Source of the DNA: Bacillus gobiensis
Lineage (GTDB): Bacteria > Bacillota > Bacilli > Bacillales > Bacillaceae
Direction: 5' to 3'
DNA length: 64,000 nt
NCBI RefSeq assembly: GCF_001278705.1
Contig: NZ_CP012600.1
Coordinates: 248,190 to 312,189, forward strand
Every line of letters begins with the position of its first letter. Positions within the stretch are counted from its first letter, which is position 1. The notes below the pieces were generated by a model that did no database searches, was not told where the DNA came from, and was given only the letters and a program-made list of their open reading frames with translations. The translations under genes were made by a program, and so were the position numbers. Of the stretch, positions 40,771-48,462 are shown piece by piece.

Positions 40771-41107
40771 TTCTCCTTTACATTAAGAAATAGGCTATTT
40801 TTGAAGGGGATTTTTCACCTTGTCTATCTCACTCATGAAATAAGATTGTGAATTTATGCACAAACATATGCAGAAATAAACATTCAGACTTAAATTTAAT
40901 TAAGTAATGAGATAAACAGTCTTCCCCTCTAAAAATGCAAACTCAAGAATTTTTTATTTTACTTTTATATGTTAACACTTTTTGAACGAATTGTTTAGTT
41001 TCGTTAACAAAAATAGTACATTTATTTTTTCATGGAGGATTTTCTACCCACTAATTTCATAAATCTATCAAAATCTAACAAGAATTATTGGTCAGAGAGC
41101 GAAATCA
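40771..41107. other. Control region of yjlC-ndh
   Basis: It contains the Rex box (40846-40863). The rest is AT-rich; the far part also serves as the region downstream of the convergently read tetR gene. I see no other gene. Confidence 0.5.
40846..40863. promoter_or_regulatory. Rex operator
   Basis: TTGTGAATTTATGCACAA matches the Gram-positive Rex consensus TTGTGAAN4TTCACAA at nearly all arm positions. It lies about 80 bp upstream of yjlC, as expected for NADH/NAD-sensing control of ndh. Confidence 0.8.
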
Positions 41108-41752
41108 TCACTCTTTTCTAATTCCCCTCATCACAAACTGAACTGTTCGTTCAATTTCTTCTTTTTCATCCATTTCAATTCCAGCTATAAAACGTGCGGC
41201 AACCAATCCCATGATTGATGACACTATGAGCCTGATGATGGTGTCTGCAGGTAGTTCTACGAGTTCGCCTTTTTCTACTGCAGCCTCAACTTTTTGCTTA
41301 AAAGGGTGGTAGACATGTTCAGAAAATAATTTTTTAAAATGAGATTGCAGCTCTTCATGGAAGAAAACCTCCTGTATAAAGATCTTAATGACAGGGAAAT
41401 TAGCTTTGACAAAATCAAATCTGTTCGAAATGATCTCGCGGACAAATTCTTCAAAGGATTGATAGCTTTGCTCAAAAACTTCTTTCTTGAAGCTTTTCGC
41501 AAATGTAGGTGTAATCATTTTAGCAATCGGCATGACTATCGACATCAATAAATCCTTTTTCGTTTTATAGTGCCTGAAAATTGTCCCCTCGGCGACTCCT
41601 GCTTTTTTAGCTATTTCACTTGTTGAAGTGGCTGCAAACCCTTTTTCGGAAAATGTTTCAATTGCTGCAATCAGGATTTTTTTCTGCTTGTCACTCATTT
41701 TTATTTCTTCATCACTGTTATTCAAAAACTCTTCCAACGAAAAACGAGCCAT
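41108..41752 (-). CDS. TetR-family regulator of the adjacent ABC-2 exporter operon
   Basis: A 214-residue repressor. The HTH is at residues about 22-65 (ILIAAIETFSEKGFAATSTSEIAKKAGVAEGTIFRHYKTK in parts), followed by a long helical effector domain ending near a TetR_C-type segment. AAGGAG precedes the ATG. It is the third gene on the minus strand after an ABC ATPase and an ABC-2 permease. Twin palindromes TGAGTaatcACTCA upstream of the ATPase gene are its probable operators, so it likely controls efflux in response to an unknown ligand. Confidence 0.9.
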   Translation of the reverse strand: MARFSLEEFLNNSDEEIKMSDKQKKILIAAIETFSEKGFAATSTSEIAKKAGVAEGTIFRHYKTKKDLLMSIVMPIAKMITPTFAKSFKKEVFEQSYQSFEEFVREIISNRFDFVKANFPVIKIFIQEVFFHEELQSHFKKLFSEHVYHPFKQKVEAAVEKGELVELPADTIIRLIVSSIMGLVAARFIAGIEMDEKEEIERTVQFVMRGIRKE

Positions 41753-41820
41753 TTTTCTACTCCTTCTTGAATCATAATTTCATTATAGTTAACGAAAAGG
41801 AGGATCACAAGCTGATCGAA

Positions 41821-42834
41821 TTACAACCGTCTGTATTTTTTTAAAGTGAAGATATTCAGCAGGGCAAATGCTGTGATAAAACCAATGAGAACGAACAGAT
41901 CGGTTTGGATCTGTGGAAATCCCTGTCCTTTTAGCATGACTGCTTTTAGCGCATCTGCTCCATAATACAGCGGCATCACAAAGCTTACGGATTCCAGCCA
42001 AGACGGCAGTCCATCTAACGGAAACAAGCCTGAAAAAAATACTTGCGGAACAATGACAAGCGGAATAAACTGAATCAGCTGCAGCTCATTGTTTGCAAAT
42101 GTAGATAAAAAGGTTCCTAGAGTTAAAGCTGTTAAAGATAGAAGAATGGTAATGATAAGAATAAGGCCAATCGATCCGGAGTTGTATAAATTCAAGATTT
42201 GGATCGCGAACCAAGTAATTACGATCGATTGCAAAACCGTAAATAGCCCAAATCCGATACTGTAGCCTGCAACGATTTCATATCGTTTTAATGGAGTGGC
42301 CAGAATTCGTTCCAGCGTTCCTTTTGTTCGTTCTCGTAAAAAGGAGATCCCCGCCACTAAAAAGACGAAAAAGAAAATAAATAATCCGACAAGCACAGGT
42401 CCTGTATAGTCAAAGCTTGAAAGCTCATCATCGCTATAGGCATAGTCCACAGACACGGTATCTGATTGTCCTTTAGGCTGCTGAATTCTTTGCAATGTGC
42501 CGAGAATTTCTTTTGTATTTTGGCTGCTGTTGTCGAGTGTAACGGAAAGACCGTCCGATCCAAAGCTGAAAAACGCATCAAGCTGATCATTTTCAATCGC
42601 ACTTTTCGGCTGGTTCGAGCTGTAGTCCTCCACTTCAATATTTTCTTTTTCCAATTTGCTTACAAGACCGTCTGGAAGCTGGTAACCTCCTGTGTGAAAA
42701 ACAGCATTTTCATTGTTTAAAACAAGATTGGCTAGAGTCAGTACGAGAAGCGGGGCAAAAAGCATTAATAACAACGTCCGTTTGTCCCAGAAAAACTGTT
42801 GAATGATTTTGGTAACAAGCGCTTTTATTCTCAT
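41821..42834 (-). CDS. ABC-2 type exporter permease
   Basis: A 337-residue membrane subunit with one N-terminal helix, an extracytoplasmic domain of about 130 residues (GGYQLPDGLVSKLEKENIEV...), then five helices with the ABC-2 motif region LRERTKGTLERILATPLKRYEI and VFFSGLFPLDGLPSWLESVS. Its start overlaps the ATPase stop (ATGA), giving translational coupling. It probably exports a drug or antibiotic-like compound, judged from family and from its own TetR regulator. Confidence 0.9.
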   Translation of the reverse strand: MRIKALVTKIIQQFFWDKRTLLLMLFAPLLVLTLANLVLNNENAVFHTGGYQLPDGLVSKLEKENIEVEDYSSNQPKSAIENDQLDAFFSFGSDGLSVTLDNSSQNTKEILGTLQRIQQPKGQSDTVSVDYAYSDDELSSFDYTGPVLVGLFIFFFVFLVAGISFLRERTKGTLERILATPLKRYEIVAGYSIGFGLFTVLQSIVITWFAIQILNLYNSGSIGLILIITILLSLTALTLGTFLSTFANNELQLIQFIPLVIVPQVFFSGLFPLDGLPSWLESVSFVMPLYYGADALKAVMLKGQGFPQIQTDLFVLIGFITAFALLNIFTLKKYRRL

Positions 42835-43553
42835 GCTTCGTCTCCTCTATTCATAAGAAAAATTTCTTCAATTGACGATATGCCGTATTGTTCTTTAAAG
42901 CCTTTCGGTGTGTTTACCCCGATCAGTCTGCCATCACGAATCAACGCTAATCTGTCACACTTTTCAGCTTCATCCATGACATGGGTGGTGACAAGAATGG
43001 AAACTCCATTATTCTTTAGCTGCTCGAGCTCATTCCAAATAGATTTCCTAAGCAGAGGGTCGATACCGACAGTTGGTTCATCAAGTGCGAGCAAAACCGG
43101 GTTGTGCAACAGGGCGATCGCGAGAGACAAGCGTCGTTTCATCCCGCCTGAAAACTGGCCGGTTTTTTTATCCTTATGATCTTGCAAATCGACTAGGTTC
43201 AGCACTTGGTCAATCTTGAATTTCCGTTCGTGCTTTTTTAAACCATACAGTGTAGCAAAAAAAGAAAGATTTTCTTTGGCAGTAAGATCCTCATACAAGG
43301 CATCCGCCTGGCCCATGTATCCGATTTGATTTAATACGGGTAAATTTGGCATAACCGTATCAAGAACATGAACTTCGCCCTCGTTCGGCTTCTCCATACC
43401 GATAATCATCTTAATTAACGTTGTTTTTCCAGATCCAGATGGTCCTAAAAGGCCAAAAATCTCCCCTTTTTTTATCGAAAAATTGATATCGGCTAAAACG
43501 GACCTGGATTGATAGCTTTTACTCAAATTAGAAATTGTTACGGCTGTCATCAT
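42831..43553 (-). CDS. ABC exporter ATP-binding protein (DrrA/CcmA-like)
   Basis: A 240-residue ATPase with Walker A GPSGSGKTT, Q-loop IGYMGQADALYEDLT, signature FSGGMKRRLSLA, Walker B VLLALDEPTVGIDP and H-loop VTTHVMDEAEKCD. AGGGAGGAG lies before the ATG. It is the first gene of a three-gene minus-strand operon (ATPase, permease, TetR) whose promoter region holds two palindromic operators. Confidence 0.92.
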   Translation of the reverse strand: MMTAVTISNLSKSYQSRSVLADINFSIKKGEIFGLLGPSGSGKTTLIKMIIGMEKPNEGEVHVLDTVMPNLPVLNQIGYMGQADALYEDLTAKENLSFFATLYGLKKHERKFKIDQVLNLVDLQDHKDKKTGQFSGGMKRRLSLAIALLHNPVLLALDEPTVGIDPLLRKSIWNELEQLKNNGVSILVTTHVMDEAEKCDRLALIRDGRLIGVNTPKGFKEQYGISSIEEIFLMNRGDEA

Positions 43554-43577
43554 TTCATTCTCCTCCCTAGAATAAAA

Positions 43578-43642
43578 AGTGAGTAATCACTCATTTAAAG
43601 TACCATATGCTTTTCTTATTGTAAAGTGAGTAATCACTCACG
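43578..43642. promoter_or_regulatory. Twin TetR operators upstream of the ABC-2 exporter operon
   Basis: GTGAGTAATCACTCAT (43579-43594) and GTGAGTAATCACTCAC (43626-43641) share the core TGAGT-AATC-ACTCA, with centres 47 bp apart. They fill the divergent region between the exporter operon and yfiT. Paired identical palindromes here fit repression by the TetR protein encoded in the operon. They may also influence yfiT. Confidence 0.75.
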
Positions 43643-43716
43643 ATCTTTTAATTGAACTCTGACTTTCCAATCAATAAAATGAAATCATTCAGAGTATGTA
43701 AAAGGGAGAGCTGCAG

Positions 43717-44244
43717 ATGGATCATTTGAAATATCCAATAGGAAAACACGAGGTTTTACAGACATTTGATCAGGCAAGCATTGACGAATCAATTGAAACT
43801 CTTCAAAAAGCACCTGTGTTGCTGAAGGAAGCCATCCAGGGGCTAAAAAAGGAGCAGCTACTTACTCCTTATCGAGAAGGGGGATGGACCGTTTGGCAAG
43901 TAGTAAACCATCTTCCAGACAGCCATATGAACGCCTATGTTCGCTTTAAATTGGCGTTAACAGAAGAGAATCCAGTGATTAGACCATATGCTGAGCATCT
44001 CTGGGCAGAACTTCCTGATTCGCACGATACTCAGCCCGAGGTCTCCATTCAACTTCTTTCCGCTCTTCATGAAAGATGGGTGATCCTTTTAAAAGGGCTT
44101 GAGGAAAAAGATTATTACAAGACCTATTACCATCCTGAAGATAAAGAAAAGTTTGCCGTTTATCAGGCAATCGGCACGTATTCATGGCATTCACGGCATC
44201 ATATCGCCCATATTACTTCGCTTCGTGAAAGAATGGGCTGGTAA
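43717..44244 (+). CDS. yfiT: DinB-fold metal-dependent protein YfiT
   Basis: A 175-residue four-helix DinB/YfiT-like protein. The three zinc or nickel ligands of B. subtilis YfiT are conserved: His in TVWQVVNHLPDSHMN and two in WHSRHHIAHI. YPIGKHE opens the protein as in YfiT. The family includes bacillithiol S-transferases and putative hydrolases; the exact reaction is not proven. The ribosome site is AAAGGGAGAG. It is divergent from the exporter operon across the shared operators and is followed 24 bp later by a thioredoxin-like gene. Confidence 0.9.
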   Translation: MDHLKYPIGKHEVLQTFDQASIDESIETLQKAPVLLKEAIQGLKKEQLLTPYREGGWTVWQVVNHLPDSHMNAYVRFKLALTEENPVIRPYAEHLWAELPDSHDTQPEVSIQLLSALHERWVILLKGLEEKDYYKTYYHPEDKEKFAVYQAIGTYSWHSRHHIAHITSLRERMGW

Positions 44245-44268
44245 AAATGTGTAAGGAGATGAGGAAGT

Positions 44269-44838
44269 ATGAACCTTCAAGCATGGTTTGAAAAAGGATT
44301 GAAGCAGCATGAGTATATTTTCAGTATGGAAACCCATAAAGAAAACTTGCTGAAAGTCTACAACGAGGTTAATTTGGATGAGGATGAAAAAACACTGCTG
44401 CAAGGATTACAGAAGGAGCAGTTGAAAGCAGTTATTCTGACGGCTGATTGGTGCGGCGATGCAATGGTGAACCTGCCGATTTTTATGAGAATTGCGGATG
44501 AAGCTCTGCTCGAAGCACGTTACCTGATCCGGGATGAAAATCTGGAGCTCATGGACCAATACTTAACAAATGGGAATGCAAGATCGATTCCAATTATTAT
44601 TTTTCTGGATAAAGACGGAAATGAAATAGGGAAATGGGGTCCAAGGGCTCCTCAAGTTCAGGAGAAAGTCGATACGTTAAAAGAAAAGCTACCAGTTAAA
44701 GAATCGGCTGATTACGAACAAGCATTTAAAGAATTTGTTAAAGAAATTTCTATCCTGTTTACAACGGATCGAGCGATTTGGGCAGATGTAAAGGGCGATC
44801 TTATACAAGGTTTAACACAGGCGGTCCCAAAACAATAG
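44269..44838 (+). CDS. Thioredoxin-like protein lacking the second active-site cysteine
   Basis: A 189-residue protein with a thioredoxin fold: TADWCGDAMVNLPIFMRIA takes the place of WCxxC, and SIPIIIFLDKDGNEIGKWGPR contains the cis-proline loop. The motif reads C-G-D-A, so only one cysteine remains and ordinary dithiol redox activity is impossible. A monothiol, bacillithiol-related or purely binding role is possible. It is next to yfiT, a putative bacillithiol-dependent enzyme, likely in one transcript; AAGGAGATGAGG precedes the ATG. Confidence 0.82.
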   Translation: MNLQAWFEKGLKQHEYIFSMETHKENLLKVYNEVNLDEDEKTLLQGLQKEQLKAVILTADWCGDAMVNLPIFMRIADEALLEARYLIRDENLELMDQYLTNGNARSIPIIIFLDKDGNEIGKWGPRAPQVQEKVDTLKEKLPVKESADYEQAFKEFVKEISILFTTDRAIWADVKGDLIQGLTQAVPKQ

Positions 44839-44840
44839 AA

Positions 44841-44874
44841 ATAAAAGCAGATCCAATTGGACCTGCTTTTTCTT
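44841..44874. terminator. Bidirectional terminator
   Basis: AAAAGCAG (44843-44850) pairs with CTGCTTTT (44863-44870), with an inner TCCAATTGGA palindrome. It separates the thioredoxin-like gene from the convergent yfhD. Confidence 0.85.
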
Positions 44875-45031
44875 ATTTATTCTCACTGCTTCTTGCGCGT
44901 CTGTCCGCAGCATCCGCCCGTTTTTGCGCTTCCACATCGTCGGCGTCCGCCAGTTCAGTTGAATATTCCTCGTAAACCCCATCGGTTTCATTTAATGCTT
45001 TTTCTGTAATATCATCCTGTTTTTTGTTCAT
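44873..45031 (-). CDS. yfhD: YfhD-like small protein
   Basis: A 52-residue very acidic, hydrophilic protein starting MNKKQDDITEKALNETDGVY and ending RADAADRRARSSENK, the YfhD family pattern. In B. subtilis the yfhD-yfhE pair opens the yfhD-ygaD region that recurs here. Nothing is known of the function. It is encoded 23 bp after yfhE, with TTAGGAGC before the ATG. Confidence 0.85.
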   Translation of the reverse strand: MNKKQDDITEKALNETDGVYEEYSTELADADDVEAQKRADAADRRARSSENK

Positions 45032-45054
45032 TTTTTTAGCTCCTAACCTGCAAA

Positions 45055-45165
45055 TTATTTTCTGCCTGAGGCTCTGTCTGCTCTTCTAAATTCCCTTGCA
45101 TATGTAACCTCTTGCATTTTTCTTAGACGAGACTGTTCCTGCTCAGTTTTCTTTTTACTTGCCAA
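45055..45165 (-). CDS. yfhE: YfhE-like small protein
   Basis: A 36-residue basic protein with the YfhE family signature MQEVTYAREFRRADRASG. It starts at TTG 45165 with GGGAGTG upstream at good spacing. It lies directly upstream of yfhD on the same strand, as in B. subtilis. It is too short for usual gene finders. The role is unknown. Confidence 0.85.
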   Translation of the reverse strand: MASKKKTEQEQSRLRKMQEVTYAREFRRADRASGRK

Positions 45166-45261
45166 ATGATTCACTCCCTGCATATTAGGATTTCATCTAA
45201 AGGATATCCTTTATTCATTTTTTTGATACACTGCTTAGGATGTTGGATCTTGTCGAGTAAT

Positions 45262-45362
45262 CGATATATTGAAAATATCGCCGATAAATGAGTGGTTTTC
45301 GTCGATATATTCGAAATTCCGACGATAAAATAAAAAAATCGCCGATAAAATTTGAAATTAGA
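45262..45362 (+). repeat. Intergenic array of five ~20-bp units sharing CGATAWAW
   Basis: CGATA occurs at 45262, 45282, 45303, 45323 and 45343, a strict 20/21/20/20-bp period, with partly conserved fillers (ATTTGAAATT, ATCGC). It lies upstream of yfhE (minus) and of the NERD pseudogene (plus). No palindromic spacer pattern or cas gene is present, so it is not a CRISPR. It may be a multi-site binding array or a slipped-strand repeat. Confidence 0.7.
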
Positions 45363-45429
45363 GATCCAGCAGGTATTTGTGACCCATTGTTGAACTAGCA
45401 GAAAGAGAAAAAACAACAGGAGTGGTTGA

Positions 45430-46401
45430 ATGATTATAAAAAAGCGTGAAATTCCTCGTTCGATTTAAAAATTACAAGCTTTGCTTCGAAATCTTCCTTC
45501 GAATCATCCGAAAATTCCACTAATAACCGAGGAGCTCAAAAAAAGAACAGCAGGCTATAGAGGGGAGACTGCTCTAGATTTTCCGCTAAGTTTTATAGCT
45601 GAGAAAGACTACTTCATTTTTCATGATCTGAGACTACAGGATTCATCCCGTTATTTTCAAATGGATACGCTTGTGCTGTCGCAAAAATTTGCGCTGATTT
45701 TAGAAGTCAAAAATATTGCTGGTTCGTTATATTTCGATCCTACGTTCAATTAGCTTATCCGAACAAAGGATGGTACGGAGAGAGCTTTTCCAGATCCGAT
45801 CCTGCAAATCGAACGTCAAGAAATACAACTGAGAAATTGGCTCTCAACCAATCGTTTACGAAATGTTCCGGTATTCTCATTCGTCGTCATAAGCAACCCA
45901 GAAACTATTATCAGAACCTCACCAGAAAACCGTGATTTAGGCCGCAAAGTCATTCACCGCGATGCACTTCCTTCGAAAATAATCCAATTAGAAAATACAA
46001 TCAAAGAGCAGGCTTTTTCAGAAAAAGAACTTAAAAAAGCTGTTCGCGCTATCAAAAGGCTGCACATTCCAGAAGACTACCCCATTTTAGAAAAATACCA
46101 AATAAAAAAAGCAGAAATTTTAAAAGGAGCAGTATGTCTCCATTGCAATCACAGGCCCTTATTAAGGACGCATGGAACTTGGATTTGCGAAAAGTGTCTC
46201 AGCAAAACCCAGGATGCCCATATTCAACCGCTAAAAGATTATTCGCTGCTGATAAATTCGACAATAACGAATCACGAGCTAAGAGACTATTTGGACTTGC
46301 AATCATCCGCGGTCGCAAAGAGAATCATGCAATCCATGAATCTCACATACAGTGGATTGAACAAGGGAAGGGTGTATCACCTGTCATTTGATAAATCTTG
46401 A
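45430..46401 (+). pseudogene. NERD (nuclease-related domain) protein with two in-frame stops
   Basis: Reading from ATG 45430 (AGGAGTGGTTGA upstream) to TGA 46399, one frame encodes a complete NERD protein of about 323 codons. It is interrupted by TAA at 45466 and TAG at 45751. The NERD core is clear (GYRGETALDFPLSF, FHDLRLQ, FQMDTLVLSQKFALILEVKNIAG), and a C-terminal zinc-ribbon-like CLHCNHRPLL...WICEKC follows. Relatives have Gln at both stop positions, so each stop is one C-to-T change (CAA to TAA, CAG to TAG). A TTG at 45481 could still give a truncated product. Confidence 0.88.
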
Positions 46402-46404
46402 ACT

Positions 46405-46441
46405 GAATAAAAAAAACCACCCGCTGCTATCGGGCGATTTC
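46405..46441 (-). terminator. Terminator of the GNAT gene
   Basis: On the minus strand CCCG/CGGG and AAACC/GGTTT pairings precede TTTTTTTT, just after the stop of the acetyltransferase gene. Confidence 0.6.
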
Positions 46442-46444
46442 GGT

Positions 46445-47002
46445 TTACGCTTCTTTTAATTGCTCTTCCTCTTGTTCCTGTTGAATTCTGAGTAGATGCA
46501 ATGTATATAAATCCTTTGGAATCTCAAACAGATGGTAAACGTCCAGTCCTTGGTTAATTTGATCAAGCAAGGCTTTTCTCGACTCATCTGCTTTTAAGAC
46601 ATACGGAAGCTTTTCAGCAGCTTTAAGCGAGCGGACATTTGTCTTGCGGATTTTCATAAAAATTGTTTCAATGTCTTTCTCGTAAAAAAGCTCATTAAAA
46701 AATTGTTCCTTTGCAGGCTGATTATAGCCTTTTCCGTGATACGGCTTTCCGAGCCAGGTTGCTAAAAAACCTGCTTTATCAACTATGTCAAAAAGGCTGA
46801 TCGAACCAATCGGCGTTCCCCATTCGTCAATAATCGTACGGGAGATGAGTTTGCCTTGCTCTTCGGCCTCGATTAAATTTTTAATTTGAAACATATATTC
46901 TTCCATTGATTCCGCTTTATAGCGGACATATGGGAAAATTTGCGGGTCAATCATTAATTCATAAAGCGCGTGGCTGTCAGTGATTTCACGTTTTTTTAGC
47001 AT
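46445..47002 (-). CDS. GNAT-family N-acetyltransferase (RimJ/RimL-like)
   Basis: A 185-residue acetyltransferase of the type modifying protein N-termini or small amines: GKLISRTIIDEWGTPIGSISL, then ATWLGKPYHGKGYNQPAKEQFFNEL holding the acetyl-CoA loop. A glutamine/glutamate-rich tail (IQQEQEEEQLKEA) ends it. I start at ATG 47002 because GGAGGGAGCC sits directly upstream; the longer frame has no support. A structured leader (47021-47063) precedes it. The substrate is unknown. Confidence 0.85.
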   Translation of the reverse strand: MLKKREITDSHALYELMIDPQIFPYVRYKAESMEEYMFQIKNLIEAEEQGKLISRTIIDEWGTPIGSISLFDIVDKAGFLATWLGKPYHGKGYNQPAKEQFFNELFYEKDIETIFMKIRKTNVRSLKAAEKLPYVLKADESRKALLDQINQGLDVYHLFEIPKDLYTLHLLRIQQEQEEEQLKEA

Positions 47003-47020
47003 GGGCTCCCTCCATAACAC

Positions 47021-47181
47021 CGAGGGTAGTCACAGCCGGTATAAGTGACTCTTTCCACCCTCGAAATTTTTTCAAATCAAAGAAAAGGTATATCCCTTTA
47101 AGGAATGCTTTTCTAAAATAAAAATAAAAAAATTTCGGGGTGGGAATCGAACCCACTAGAACCGTCGTGCGGTGGCTCACC
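47021..47181 (-). other. Structured leader/element with a tRNA T-arm-like hairpin
   Basis: On the minus strand there are three hairpins in a row: GGTGAGCCACC (47181-47171), ACCGCACGACGGT (47173-47161) and GTGGG-TTCGATT-CCCAC (47156-47140). The last is an ideal tRNA T-arm, followed by CCCGAAA and a T-run. Nearer the gene, CGAGGGT/ACCCTCG with AGTCAC/GTGACT (47021-47063) forms another long hairpin. CCACCC-CGAAATTTTTT occurs twice in opposite orientation (47055-47072 and 47143-47126). No full tRNA can be folded. It may be a mobile-repeat or tRNA-derived remnant. Confidence 0.5.
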
Positions 47182-47293
47182 ATTTGCCTTCCCTGATTCA
47201 ATTGACATTAGAAAATAAATCAGTTCAAAATTATAGTACTCGAATAAAAGAAAAAATGATACACCTTTTTTGTAAATATTTTACGACGTAATA

Positions 47294-48433
47294 TTACAAA
47301 GTTTGACTTGCGGATTGAAACACGATTTTTCCATTAATCAAAGTTAAGACAGGCTTGGCAAGATAGTGAAAAAGGTGCCCGTTCCAAACAGATAAATCCG
47401 CATCTTTTCCGGGCTCAAGGCTGCCTAACCGATCGTCAATTCCTAAATTTCTGGCTGGGTTGATCGTAATGCCTTCCAACGCACTTTGTTCATCCATACC
47501 TTCTCTGACTGCAATAGAAGCCGCAATATTTAAGTATTGAATCGGAGTATAAGGATGGTCGGTTGTAATTGAGATGTCTACGCCTGCTTCAGCCAGGATA
47601 CGATAGGTGGACCAGCTCTTATTTTTCAGCTCGACTTTTGACCGCCTTGTCAAAGTTGGTCCGATGCTGACCTTCGCTTTTTTTTCGGCGAGAACAGCTG
47701 TAATGAGATGTCCTTCCGTACAATGCTCAATCCGGTAATCGAGGTTAAATTCTTCACTGAATCGAATCGCCGACATAATATCATCGGCGCGATGAGCGTG
47801 GATTCGCACCGGAATTTTTCGCTCCAATGCTTGTAAAATTGGCAGCTGTCTGAAATCACATTCCGCATTTTTTTGAGCAGAGTAAAACGCTTCTCTCAGC
47901 ATCCCCATAATGCCCATTCTAGTAATGGATTCCTTTGCCCCATGGCTGTGTATTCGTTTAGGATTTTCGCCAAATGCAATTTTAAGTCCCGCAGTTTCTT
48001 TTACCATCATTTCTTCAAGTGTTGTACCGGCTGTTTTAATGACAGAAGTTGTACCGCCGATGACATTTGAGCTTCCGGGCATGATATGAACAGCGGTAAT
48101 CCCGTGCTTTATTGCATCTTTAAATGCCGGATCGAATTGGTGGCAGCTGTCCAACGCCCTGATATGCGGCGTAATTGGTTCAATCGATTCGTTGGCGTCA
48201 TTGCCAGCCCATCCCGTTCCTTCGTCATATAAGCCAATATGGGTGTGGACGTCAATCAGGCCTGGGAAAATATATTTATCTTTACAATCTATAATCCGGT
48301 CTGCTGATTCTATTGTTATGGATCGGCTGATCTCAGCAATTTTGCCATTTTGCACGAGTAAATCGGTCTCATAAAGAGGCTTCCCCGTTATTGGATACAA
48401 ATTTCCCCTTTTGAATAAAAGCTTTTCGCTCAT
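47294..48433 (-). CDS. Amidohydrolase (imidazolonepropionase-like)
   Basis: A 379-residue cytoplasmic metal-dependent hydrolase. Metal ligands are visible as His-x-His in IDVHTHIGLYDEG, His in IHAHRADD, His in IEHCTEGHL and Asp in ITTDHPYTP. PGKDADLSVWNG is the usual C-terminal amidohydrolase ending. The group is annotated as imidazolonepropionase-like but acts on varied cyclic amides or peptides; the substrate is unknown. GGAGATG precedes the ATG. It stands between the GNAT gene and yfhF, replacing what is at that place in B. subtilis. Confidence 0.88.
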   Translation of the reverse strand: MSEKLLFKRGNLYPITGKPLYETDLLVQNGKIAEISRSITIESADRIIDCKDKYIFPGLIDVHTHIGLYDEGTGWAGNDANESIEPITPHIRALDSCHQFDPAFKDAIKHGITAVHIMPGSSNVIGGTTSVIKTAGTTLEEMMVKETAGLKIAFGENPKRIHSHGAKESITRMGIMGMLREAFYSAQKNAECDFRQLPILQALERKIPVRIHAHRADDIMSAIRFSEEFNLDYRIEHCTEGHLITAVLAEKKAKVSIGPTLTRRSKVELKNKSWSTYRILAEAGVDISITTDHPYTPIQYLNIAASIAVREGMDEQSALEGITINPARNLGIDDRLGSLEPGKDADLSVWNGHLFHYLAKPVLTLINGKIVFQSASQTL

Positions 48434-48462
48434 TTGGCATCTCCAATCAATTCGTGACGTTA

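Noticed and set aside
46134..46391. 85-residue plus-strand frame near the end of the NERD pseudogene
   Set aside because: It is the +1 frame of the NERD sequence; the real NERD frame continues through to 46401.
47126..47185. tRNA gene on the minus strand
   Set aside because: Only the T-arm fits; no acceptor 5' strand, D-arm or anticodon arm of proper length can be placed.
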